The notes under the pieces were generated by a model. That model had not been told where the DNA came from. It was given only the letters and a program-made list of their open reading frames with translations, and did no database searches. The position numbers and the translations under genes are program-made. From an uncultured Eubacteriales bacterium (GTDB lineage: Bacteria; Bacillota; Clostridia; Saccharofermentanales; Saccharofermentanaceae), in contig ONFC01000009.1 of the NCBI GenBank assembly GCA_900317035.1, positions 1 through 56,427 on the forward strand: a stretch of 56,427 nt of DNA, given 5' to 3'. Below, in pieces: positions 37,274-44,896 of this stretch. Every line of letters starts with the position of its first letter. Position 1 is the first letter of the stretch.

Positions 37274-37887
37274 GCAAAAAAGAAAAAGCCAGACAGATAA
37301 TAGTATATGCTATATATATTACAAGTGTATGCTGTTTACAGGTGACATTCCCTCACGTGTTTCGCCTTTTTGGCCGCACATGTGATCTTATGCTCGTTTT
37401 TGTTGTGCTTTCCGGTTATTTGTTCGGAACCAAAGATGGTATTGTGGTAGGACTTTTTGTCGGGATGCTACGCGATTATTTTTCCGGACCGGTTATATCA
37501 GGACTAGATAGAGCACCTGTTGCTGTTTTAGGTATTGGCCTTTTAGCTTTCTTTTATATCGGACTTTTATCATCTGTGCTGTTTCGTAAAAGATTCAGAA
37601 GAAAGTATAATCAGTCTATTATTCAGGTAGTAATCATCTCTGCAATGTATTATTCTCTCGGCCATATCTGTTCTATGATCTATCTAAAAATGTCACAGAA
37701 CATTCAAGCCTATCATTCTGTCAAGTATATTATTCTCTCAAGCATTCTGCCGCAGATCCTTGTAAATGTTATAGCTGCTTTACCGCTGCTTTTGCTTTTG
37801 AGATTTGCGGGTCCTTATAAGAAAGGCATACGTACCGGGCTTGTTGACGGATATAGTATGGAGGATCGAAGATGGCAAAAAATCTAA
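37270..37887 (+). CDS. mreD: Rod-shape membrane protein MreD
   Basis: 205 residues, about five membrane segments; GYLFGTKDGIVVGLFVGMLRDYFSG near 50-74 is the MreD core signature. It starts inside the mreC stop (ATGA) and overlaps the next gene by 16 bases, so translation of mreC, mreD and mrdA is coupled. Confidence 0.88.
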   Translation: MSKKEKARQIIVYAIYITSVCCLQVTFPHVFRLFGRTCDLMLVFVVLSGYLFGTKDGIVVGLFVGMLRDYFSGPVISGLDRAPVAVLGIGLLAFFYIGLLSSVLFRKRFRRKYNQSIIQVVIISAMYYSLGHICSMIYLKMSQNIQAYHSVKYIILSSILPQILVNVIAALPLLLLLRFAGPYKKGIRTGLVDGYSMEDRRWQKI

Positions 37888-40247
37888 AAGACGATAATTT
37901 GTATGTGTTTGATGAGGATCATATTTCTTCCAAACCGGTATCGAATAGTGGTGGATTTACCCAGCATCTGATCGATTTCTTTACCAGCCGCTATTTTGTA
38001 CTTGGTCTGGTATTCTGTGTTTTCGGGCTTTTGATCCTTATAAAAACTGTATCTTTACAGTTTTCGGATTATTCGAAGAAAATCTCCGCAGACTCTGTCG
38101 GAGTATCCCATCAATATGTCGTTCCAGCGCCTAGAGGCGATATTATTGACGGAAATGGCCGTGTAATCGCAACCACACAGGAAATTAATGTCCTTATGCT
38201 CGCTAACTCAGGACTTCCGGATGACAAGCTTAACAGCATGTGTCTGGAATTATCGTATCTGTTTGATGAGTATAATTGTGTTCCAGTGGCTGATCTTGAT
38301 AAATATTTTGCAGTTGAGCCGTATAGATTTTTAAAATCTGATGAAGAAATAGCTTTGTGGCAAACCAATAGAAATCTCTTTGCTTTAAAAGAACCTAATC
38401 CGAATACGGTCGTAACATATAGCGATCTCTATGTGAAAAGTGATCCGAAGGTATTTTTCCTTTTCCTTCGAAGACAGTTTAAACTGGATGAAAACTATAC
38501 AGAAGAGGAAGCTTACCGCATTATTCGTATCCGATATCAGATCTATATGGATAACTGGTCTTTCCAGACCGGAACTCCTGTCATGATCGCAAAAGATGTT
38601 CCAGAAGAACTTATTCGAATGCTTTTGGAACAGAATTACCATTATATGGGCATTCTGCCTAATAAAGAATATAGACGTGTGTATACACCTCTGGCGAAGT
38701 ATTCCTCTCATGTTATTGGATACATCTGGCCGATTTCGCAGGAGAGACTTACGGAACTTGCCCCTGTGGGATATCAGGCATCTGACCTGGTAGGTCAAGG
38801 TGGAGTTGAAGCTCAGATGGAGCGTTATCTGCATGGCCAGTATGGTGAAAAGCCATATAACATCTGGTCTACAGATGAGGAAAACGGTTACTTCTATGAT
38901 TCTGCGCTGGGTATAGAACCGGTACCTGGAGCACGTGTAGAGCTTACAATTGATAGCAACATCCAACAGGTTGGTATCAACGCTATCAAAGATTATATTG
39001 AAGCGGCTAAACGTAAAGAGGAAGCACGTCCGGAAGATGAACGATACAAAACTGCTTCTGCCGGTTCTTTCGTTATGATGAATGTCAAAAGCGGAGAGAT
39101 CATCGCTATGGGATCTTATCCTGATTTTGACCCGAATGACTTTGTCCTTTACATGGAAGGCGACGCACAGGCAAAGGCTCAGTTTAAATACTATCTTGGA
39201 ATTGATGAGTATCAGGATATTACCGCAGTCGATACACCGATTTGGAATCGTGCGATCATGTCCAAGTATCCTCCGGGATCGACATTCAAGATGGTTACTG
39301 CACTTGCTGCGCTGGATAGTGGAAGGATTACACCTGAAAACAGTGAAGTTCGCTGCGTAAGCCCGACAGATTTCGGCGGAATGCAATGGAAGTGTCTTGA
39401 GAGAAAGGATGGAGGACATGGAATTCTTGATCTGACCTCTGGATTAGCAACGTCTTGCAATATTTATTTTGCTTCACTTGGTGTTGATACTACGATCAAT
39501 GAAATCGACCGGATCGGCGAATCGCTTGGACTTGGGAAGCTTACAGGAGTTGATCTTCCGGGTGAGATCCCGGGCGTCCGAGCAAATCGTGTGAATAAGA
39601 GACTGCTTCGTGAGGCGAGTACAACAGATGAGGACAAGGACTGGCACGTGGCGGATACTGCGCAGGCTTCAATCGGACAGTTCGATAACTGCTTTACTGT
39701 AATTCAGTTAGCAAGATATACTGCGGCACTTTCCACGAACTATCTTGTTACACCTCATGTTATCAGAAGAGTAGTCGCTGCGGATGGTTCTATTCTCTAT
39801 AATGGAACAAACAATGTGATTCCTCTGGGATATAAAGAAGAATACCTTCAGGCGATCCGGAAAGGCATGCGCGCTGTAGTAACCAGCAATCAGGGAACTG
39901 CAAATAAACTGCTTGGAGATTTTCCAATCGAGGTAGCATGTAAGACAGGAACGGCAGAGACCGGATTTGAGGATGTTAAAAAAGAGTATTCTAACGGCGT
40001 TTTTGTTTGCTATGCTCCATACGATGATCCGGAAATATGTATTGCTCTCTGTATCGAAAAAGGTGAGTGGGGTTCCAATACTATCGAAATAGCGAAAAAA
40101 CTGCTGATGGCGTATTATGGTGAACCTGACCCGAAACAGGCAAAACCGGTTAGAACGTATCCGCCCCTCGGAGATGTCTCGGCTAATGAAACGTCTGCGG
40201 ACCCCAATGCTCAGGAAACTTCTGCAGAGCCAAACACTGAGGGTTGA
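37872..40247 (+). CDS. mrdA: Penicillin-binding protein 2 (class B transpeptidase)
   Basis: Peptidoglycan transpeptidase of the elongation machinery. 791 residues, longer than most. Membrane anchor near 38-60 (FVLGLVFCVFGLLILIKTV), pedestal domain, then the penicillin-binding domain with SxxK as PPGSTFKMV near 470, SxN as TSCNIYFAS near 528, and KTG as CKTGTAETG near 690. A Thr/Ser/Glu/Asn-rich C-terminal tail of about 25 residues follows (ANETSADPNAQETS). GGAGG is 8 bases before the ATG. No rodA partner gene is found beside it. Confidence 0.95.
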   Translation: MAKNLKDDNLYVFDEDHISSKPVSNSGGFTQHLIDFFTSRYFVLGLVFCVFGLLILIKTVSLQFSDYSKKISADSVGVSHQYVVPAPRGDIIDGNGRVIATTQEINVLMLANSGLPDDKLNSMCLELSYLFDEYNCVPVADLDKYFAVEPYRFLKSDEEIALWQTNRNLFALKEPNPNTVVTYSDLYVKSDPKVFFLFLRRQFKLDENYTEEEAYRIIRIRYQIYMDNWSFQTGTPVMIAKDVPEELIRMLLEQNYHYMGILPNKEYRRVYTPLAKYSSHVIGYIWPISQERLTELAPVGYQASDLVGQGGVEAQMERYLHGQYGEKPYNIWSTDEENGYFYDSALGIEPVPGARVELTIDSNIQQVGINAIKDYIEAAKRKEEARPEDERYKTASAGSFVMMNVKSGEIIAMGSYPDFDPNDFVLYMEGDAQAKAQFKYYLGIDEYQDITAVDTPIWNRAIMSKYPPGSTFKMVTALAALDSGRITPENSEVRCVSPTDFGGMQWKCLERKDGGHGILDLTSGLATSCNIYFASLGVDTTINEIDRIGESLGLGKLTGVDLPGEIPGVRANRVNKRLLREASTTDEDKDWHVADTAQASIGQFDNCFTVIQLARYTAALSTNYLVTPHVIRRVVAADGSILYNGTNNVIPLGYKEEYLQAIRKGMRAVVTSNQGTANKLLGDFPIEVACKTGTAETGFEDVKKEYSNGVFVCYAPYDDPEICIALCIEKGEWGSNTIEIAKKLLMAYYGEPDPKQAKPVRTYPPLGDVSANETSADPNAQETSAEPNTEG

Positions 40248-40291
40248 TTATCTTTTTGAGTGGTATTTTTATGCAAAATAGTAAATTTTAG

Positions 40292-40320
40292 TTGCAGATT
40301 TCCACTTGAGTTAGTAGAAT
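40292..40320 (+). promoter_or_regulatory. Sigma-A-type promoter for the methylglyoxal-synthase-like gene
   Basis: TTGCAG (40292-40297), 17-base spacer, TAGAAT (40315-40320), 30 bases before the start codon and 45 bases after the mrdA stop. Confidence 0.75.
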
Positions 40321-40349
40321 ATATATATACTTTCTTGGAGGCAGCACGA

Positions 40350-40751
40350 ATGAAGATCGTTATAATGGCTGATAATCGTAAAAATGAGCTTCTCGTAAAC
40401 TTTTGTATTGCATATCGTCAGCTTCTTTCTAAACACACTTTGATTTCGCTGCATAATACTGCCACCTTACTTGAATCAGCTGCTGAATTAAATGTTGTCG
40501 GCCTTTCTACTGATTATTCCGGTGGGTTTGATCAGCTTGCGTCCCGTGCTGAATATAATGAGATTGACTCAGTCATCTATCTTAGAGACACTCAGCTTGC
40601 AAATTATAACGAGATCAATCCGCTCTTGAAGGCATGTGATTATAACAGCATCCCGTATGCTACTAATCTGGCAAGTGCCGAGATCCTGATATTGGCCATT
40701 GACCGTGGTGACCTGGATTGGCGTGAACTTGTTCGGGATAATTCCTTCTGA
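40350..40751 (+). CDS. Methylglyoxal-synthase-fold protein lacking catalytic residues
   Basis: 133 residues that align without gaps over the first ~75 to E. coli MgsA (LNV, GG, EID and, later, IPYATN and ASAEILI anchors). Real MgsA turns dihydroxyacetone phosphate into methylglyoxal. Here nearly all active-site positions differ (E. coli numbers): His19-Asp20 become Asp-Asn, Lys23 becomes Asn, Thr45 and Thr47 become Leu and Asn, Gly66 becomes Asp, the catalytic Asp71 becomes Phe, His98 is lost and Asp101 is Glu or Asn; Thr48 and Asp91 remain. I predict no methylglyoxal synthesis. The frame opens further upstream, but the ATG at 40350 has GGAGG 9 bases before it. In Clostridia mgsA normally closes the mre cluster, and this gene holds that place. 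Confidence 0.82.
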   Translation: MKIVIMADNRKNELLVNFCIAYRQLLSKHTLISLHNTATLLESAAELNVVGLSTDYSGGFDQLASRAEYNEIDSVIYLRDTQLANYNEINPLLKACDYNSIPYATNLASAEILILAIDRGDLDWRELVRDNSF

Positions 40752-40756
40752 TTATC

Positions 40757-41389
40757 ATGGATATCCTTTGTTTTTCATATGGCTTGGCTTATGCCAATAT
40801 GTACGTTCTTCGTTTTGGTAATGAAGCGATAGTTATAGATCCATGCTGTCCGTGGGATGAAACAGGTCTTTCGGATGTTTCTGTAAAAGCTGTCTTATGT
40901 ACACATGGCCACTTTGATCATATTTCCGAGGCGGAAGAGATACTAGCACGTTTTTCCTGCCCCCTTTATATCTCCGAATATGACAGAAACATGCTTCCTG
41001 ACCCTGAACTCAACCATTCCTCGAGCTTTGGACTTCATGTCTCGGTAAATGCTCCCTCTGCATCATTCCCCAAAGAAAGTATGAGTTCTGCAGATTTAGG
41101 CCTTCACACAGAGAATGAGTTTATTCTTCAAGTTGTTCCTACTCCTGGACACACTTCCGGATCTGTTTGTTTTCTATTTGTATTCAAAGATGATCATCGG
41201 GAAGTCATGTTTACCGGGGATACTTTGTTTAGAAGAGGGATCGGTCGTACAGATCTTGGAGGCTCTGAAGAAGAGATGCGTAGATCGATCGATCTACTTC
41301 GGACAATGAATGATGATATCGAGTGTTATCCCGGACATGGTTCGAAGACAGACCTTCGATCTGAAAAACGATTGAATCCGTTCTTTTGA
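40757..41389 (+). CDS. Metallo-beta-lactamase-fold hydrolase (glyoxalase II-like)
   Basis: 210 residues, 5 bases after the previous stop. Complete binuclear metal set: THGHFDH near residues 49-55, PTPGHTSGS near 132-140, FTGDTLFRRGIGRTD near 153-167 and CYPGHG near 194-199. This is the YcbL/GloB-like group, which hydrolyses thioesters. The neighbour looks like methylglyoxal synthase, but that protein seems inactive, so a methylglyoxal pathway cannot be assumed. No useful ribosome-binding site stands apart from the previous gene; translation is probably coupled. Confidence 0.87.
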   Translation: MDILCFSYGLAYANMYVLRFGNEAIVIDPCCPWDETGLSDVSVKAVLCTHGHFDHISEAEEILARFSCPLYISEYDRNMLPDPELNHSSSFGLHVSVNAPSASFPKESMSSADLGLHTENEFILQVVPTPGHTSGSVCFLFVFKDDHREVMFTGDTLFRRGIGRTDLGGSEEEMRRSIDLLRTMNDDIECYPGHGSKTDLRSEKRLNPFF

Positions 41390-41397
41390 TTTATAAC

Positions 41398-41417
41398 GAC
41401 TATCCGTAGTCCTTTTG
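41398..41417 (+). terminator. Weak hairpin terminator after the metallo-hydrolase gene
   Basis: GACTA-TCCG-TAGTC (41398-41411) followed by CCTTTTG and more T-rich sequence. Short stem, so only a probable terminator. Confidence 0.4.
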
Positions 41418-41460
41418 TCATTTTTTGTCGTTTTTATCTGCGTATTTATTTTTCCGTTCC

Positions 41461-41469
41461 TGCTATATT
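41461..41469 (+). promoter_or_regulatory. Extended -10 promoter for the pseudopilin-like genes
   Basis: TGC-TATATT lies 20 bases before the 41489 start codon; -35 is weak. Confidence 0.4.
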
Positions 41470-41488
41470 GAGGCAGGAGGTGATAAAT

Positions 41489-41761
41489 ATGCATACAACT
41501 TCAACAGCAATCGTATTTTCTCTGGTATTTGCAGTGCTTTGCTCGGTTCTTTCCTTGTGCCCGGTAGTTTATTTGAGATCTCAGGAAATATCTGCTCTTT
41601 CTGTCGTCTGCCAAGATGAAGACAACTGTAAAAGTTCTATTTATTCAGTTCATTTCCAAAATAGTGAGAACAATGACTGGAACGTCGCTGAGAGCTGCCC
41701 GGAAAAAGCGTACCGCTTCAGCCGTGGCGTCCGGGATTCTGTAAAGATCCTGATTGGATAG
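41489..41761 (+). CDS. Small membrane-anchored, cysteine-containing protein
   Basis: 90 residues, with a very strong AGGAGGTGAT ribosome-binding site. One membrane segment at about residues 6-28 (TAIVFSLVFAVLCSVLSLCPVVYL) and a ~60-residue outer part with cysteines in VVCQDEDNCKS and ESCPEK that could form disulfides. The layout, a start close to a hydrophobic helix followed by a small external domain, resembles TadE/pseudopilin-like proteins, but I cannot place it in a family. It leads a three-gene set with the next two genes. Confidence 0.7.
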   Translation: MHTTSTAIVFSLVFAVLCSVLSLCPVVYLRSQEISALSVVCQDEDNCKSSIYSVHFQNSENNDWNVAESCPEKAYRFSRGVRDSVKILIG

Positions 41762-41771
41762 GAGTTTGATT

Positions 41772-43169
41772 ATGAAAAGACTAGGAAAGGGTAGACGTGG
41801 GTCGATAACGTTATTTCTTTGTATAGTATTGTCAGCCGCAATCGTTCTGGAAAGCATATACATCCGGGGAGCGTACCAGCGTAAAGCCGAAGTTTTGCTA
41901 ACAAGAGCTGTATCTCACCAGTCGGAACAGATATTATCTCAGTTTAATCGCGATTATCTTGATTGGTACGGAATCTATGTTCTTGACGAGATTTGTGCAG
42001 ATCATGCTGTTTTCGATGAAATGACCAAAGGTCATGATAATATGTCTTTCAATTATCAGTTGACGGATGAGTTTTCTAATGAGGATCTTCGTACTTCCAT
42101 AATTGAATTCATGAGGCTTCGCGGTCTTGCGTTCGAAGGCTCGGGAATATTGGACAGGCTTGGTTTTTCTGTCTCTAAAATCAATGGCTCTGCTAACGGG
42201 AGTTCCGGACTCGGCGCGTGGCTTCCGACGTTTGAAGATTATATAGTAAATCGTGAAAAATACGCTGATATGTGGGCAGAGATAGAAGAGAAATGTAAAG
42301 AGAACGGGTATGAGGAGGAGCTGCCGTACTTCTATTCTTTTGTAGATGATCTGGACGGTGTCATGAAAAGAAACATCAGTGCGGTAACTCAAATTGGTGA
42401 TACATCAGTTACTTTATCTTTATTTGATCCTTCTTGCGTCGGTAATTTGACAGATGCTATGGATCAGTACATGGATTTTGACATGCCTGGAGTCCTAGAA
42501 AGACTGTTGATAAATGAATATGCGGCGTTTTCCTTTGATTCTAGAGTTACTTCTTATGAACAGGATGAGGGGTCTATTGAAGAAAGCAATATTGTCGGTA
42601 TCCCTTTTTCAAAAATTCATGGTGACGAAAACACCTGTGATCTGGAATATCTTCTTGTAGGGAATGATTCTAAAACTGTAAACAAGGTGGCATGTTATGC
42701 CATGATATTGGCAACCCGGCTTATTCTGGATTATTGCGCATATATAATGGATAGCACCATGCGCAATATTGCTTTAGCGATTGCATCAGTAATTTCGGTT
42801 CTGGTTTCAGTGTGTTCACTTTTTATTATTTCTGTTGATCCGGTGGCTATACAGTATGCAATCTTATTCTTTATGGCTTTTATCAAGGCTGTTTCCGATA
42901 CCGGCAGGTTAGTTGCAGGTAAGAGTGTACCGGTTTTTTACAATGATTCACTTACTGCAACACTCGGGGAATTCTCTGATACAAATTATCGGGATTACTT
43001 CCGTATCTTTCTTTTGATGGTCCCTGAAAATACACTTCTGGATCGTATGAATACTGTTATTTCCCGGGATTGCGGAGATCATCTTTATACCGGTGTGGAC
43101 GCAGAAGGACAGCTGAATGATGAAGCTTATCGTGTCAAGAGGAGGTTCGAACTATATGAGAATCGTTAA
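41772..43169 (+). CDS. DUF5702-like membrane protein with pilin-like N-terminus
   Basis: 465 residues. The N-terminus KRLGKGRRGSITLFLCIVLSAAIVLESIYIRGA has the GSITLFL-then-helix form seen in DUF5702 and TadG/TadE-like proteins. A ~280-residue external part follows, then paired membrane segments near 322-370 (NIALAIASVISVLVSVCSLFII, AIQYAILFFMAFIKAV). A C-terminal soluble part contains DYFRIFLLMVPENTLLDRMNTVI, which resembles the DUF5702 ending. ATG 41772 has ATAGGAG just upstream; an earlier TTG at 41754 overlaps the previous gene. Family assignment is moderate; function unknown, often near Tad-like secretion genes. Confidence 0.7.
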   Translation: MKRLGKGRRGSITLFLCIVLSAAIVLESIYIRGAYQRKAEVLLTRAVSHQSEQILSQFNRDYLDWYGIYVLDEICADHAVFDEMTKGHDNMSFNYQLTDEFSNEDLRTSIIEFMRLRGLAFEGSGILDRLGFSVSKINGSANGSSGLGAWLPTFEDYIVNREKYADMWAEIEEKCKENGYEEELPYFYSFVDDLDGVMKRNISAVTQIGDTSVTLSLFDPSCVGNLTDAMDQYMDFDMPGVLERLLINEYAAFSFDSRVTSYEQDEGSIEESNIVGIPFSKIHGDENTCDLEYLLVGNDSKTVNKVACYAMILATRLILDYCAYIMDSTMRNIALAIASVISVLVSVCSLFIISVDPVAIQYAILFFMAFIKAVSDTGRLVAGKSVPVFYNDSLTATLGEFSDTNYRDYFRIFLLMVPENTLLDRMNTVISRDCGDHLYTGVDAEGQLNDEAYRVKRRFELYENR

Positions 43170-44196
43170 AAAGCTTTGCAGCAGAGCAGGTTCGATCGTT
43201 CTGGAAGCTTCTGTGGCAATGTCATTGTTTCTGGTGCTTATATGTGCCGCTATTTCATCGATAACAGCTGTTAACACTGAATTATATGTTCAGAGAGCTT
43301 CGGAAAACGTAGTAGCTGAATTAAATGTTGCTATCCCCTTTGTTTCGAATGGAGTTCATACTGTAGATGAAGTGATCTCGGTATTAGGCATTTCGGATAA
43401 AGCTACAGTTGATACAGATCGATTAGATGAAGTTCTTGGTTTGTTTGGTTCTGCGAGCGGTATGACCGGAGTGGATCTGGAAGATGTAGTCGGAACGTCT
43501 GTGTTTGGCAGGTACATTAGAGATCGTATTGTTACGGAGTATCAAAAGCTGATAAATAAGAACTGGATATATGACAAATTGCTGCAAAATGTATCTGTTT
43601 ACGTCGATTATGAGAGTGAAGACAGGAGCATTTACATCTATGTTTACTATGATATCGCTGCTGGAAAAATAAAGATTCCACGATCATACTGTACATCTGT
43701 GGCTCTTTATTCAGAAATGTTTCCGCTGCGTGAGAAGGATCAGGACGATAATGAAAATGCTGAAAATGTCTGGGACAAGGACAATTTTGAAAGAGGATCA
43801 GCTATACGGGAACAGTTCGGAGGAAATCTGCCCTATAATTTTCCTGTAATCAGTTCATATAAGCCGGATGAAATCATTTCTATCAAAAGCATGGATACGA
43901 CATCCCCGTACTATCTGAATCGGAAAAATGCCAATAAACAGCTTAAGTCGTATATTAAAGACCTCAAAAACTTTACAGGTGCCGAGCAGTCAGGAGTGTC
44001 TGTTTCGGTACATGAAGGAACGAAAAAGACATTATTACTCGTGATACCGGAGAATGGCTCGACGGAGGCAGACTGTTATATTTCGGAAATGACAGAATGT
44101 GCTGAAGAATGCGGGATAGTTCTAAAAGTGGTTAAATACGAAAAGTCTAACCGATATGCGGAGCCGTCTGAGTCTGCTGCCTCAGAAGAAGATTAG
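43156..44196 (+). CDS. TadE-like pseudopilin-type membrane protein
   Basis: 346 residues. Begins with MRIVKKLCSRAGSIVLEASVAMSLFLVLICAAISSI: a basic start, then a Gly-Ser/Glu before a long hydrophobic helix, the form of TadE/TadF pseudopilins (GSxxxExA). The rest is a large external domain with an acidic middle (KDQDDNENAENVWDK) and an acidic C-terminus, no catalytic motif. AGGAGG lies 11 bases before the ATG. It overlaps the preceding gene by 14 bases. No prepilin peptidase, ATPase or platform gene is nearby, so how it would be processed is not shown here. Confidence 0.7.
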   Translation: MRIVKKLCSRAGSIVLEASVAMSLFLVLICAAISSITAVNTELYVQRASENVVAELNVAIPFVSNGVHTVDEVISVLGISDKATVDTDRLDEVLGLFGSASGMTGVDLEDVVGTSVFGRYIRDRIVTEYQKLINKNWIYDKLLQNVSVYVDYESEDRSIYIYVYYDIAAGKIKIPRSYCTSVALYSEMFPLREKDQDDNENAENVWDKDNFERGSAIREQFGGNLPYNFPVISSYKPDEIISIKSMDTTSPYYLNRKNANKQLKSYIKDLKNFTGAEQSGVSVSVHEGTKKTLLLVIPENGSTEADCYISEMTECAEECGIVLKVVKYEKSNRYAEPSESAASEED

Positions 44197-44244
44197 GCAA
44201 ATTTCTGACTGGCTTTATATATTATATATATAATAAAAAAGTTG

Positions 44245-44273
44245 TTGTCACATTTCTTTCCTTGCGGTATAGT
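44245..44273 (+). promoter_or_regulatory. Sigma-A-type promoter for the yerC-secA unit
   Basis: TTGTCA (44245-44250), 17-base spacer, TATAGT (44268-44273), 46 bases before the TTG start at 44320. Confidence 0.75.
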
Positions 44274-44319
44274 ATTAGGAGCTGATATTTTGAGTTACTG
44301 TGTTTTCGGAGGAAAGAGA

Positions 44320-44553
44320 TTGAAACAGAATATCGAGCAGGTTCGAGAAGTCGGTTCTACGAAGCAAGCTTCAGCGGGTAGTAACAGGGAGTTATCTATC
44401 GGTGATGTTCTTCGCAGGGCAAATAGACAATTAATGACCAAACGCATTCTGATTGCCATTGTTGTGATCCTTTTGGTTACGTTAGTTGTGTTTTTTGCAT
44501 CTTCCGGCTATATTGACCGCTTAATTGACTATCTGATCAGTCTTGCAGAATGA
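44320..44553 (+). CDS. Small single-helix membrane protein
   Basis: 77 residues from a TTG start with GGAGGA 7 bases upstream; a longer frame back to 44242 would include the promoter. Soluble charged N-terminus (KQNIEQVREVGSTKQAS), then DVLRRANRQLMTKR before one membrane helix near 46-67 (ILIAIVVILLVTLVVFFASSGY) and a short outer end. Family not recognised. Its stop is 4 bases before the yerC-like ATG. Confidence 0.65.
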   Translation: MKQNIEQVREVGSTKQASAGSNRELSIGDVLRRANRQLMTKRILIAIVVILLVTLVVFFASSGYIDRLIDYLISLAE

Positions 44554-44557
44554 AACA

Positions 44558-44896
44558 ATGGTAAACGACAAGTTAAAAGATGAGCATATGGATGATCTCT
44601 TCAAAGCAATACTGACTTTGGAGACGACGGATGAGTGCTATTCTCTTTTTGAGGATCTCTGTACTATATCCGAGATCAAATCGCTTGCGTCCAGGTTTCA
44701 GGTCGCTATCCTTCTTGCAAAAGGATATACCTATACCGAAATATTCGAGAAAACCGGTGTCAGTACAGCTACGATCAGTCGTGTAAAGCGTTGCCTGGAT
44801 TATGGAGCTGATGGCTATAGGACAGTGCTTGACAGGATGAATATACAGGCTGAGAAGTCTGAAAAAGGAAAAACGGAAGGAAAAGGAAAGAAATGA
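44558..44896 (+). CDS. YerC/YecD (TrpR-like) DNA-binding protein
   Basis: 112 residues, aligned to B. subtilis YerC: DDLFKAILTLETTDECYSLFEDLCTISEIKSLASRFQVAILL, then helix-turn-helix KTGVSTATISRVKRCLDYGADGY near 65-87. These TrpR-repressor-fold proteins have unknown targets and no tryptophan site has been shown. Start is uncertain between ATG 44558, used here because it aligns with the YerC N-terminus, and TTG 44543. Overlaps the secA start by 4 bases (ATGA). The C-terminus is Lys/Gly-rich. Confidence 0.85.
   Translation: MVNDKLKDEHMDDLFKAILTLETTDECYSLFEDLCTISEIKSLASRFQVAILLAKGYTYTEIFEKTGVSTATISRVKRCLDYGADGYRTVLDRMNIQAEKSEKGKTEGKGKK

Noticed and set aside
40350-41389. A methylglyoxal synthase plus glyoxalase II-like pathway
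   Set aside because: The first protein lacks nearly all MgsA active-site residues, so the pair cannot be taken as making and removing methylglyoxal.
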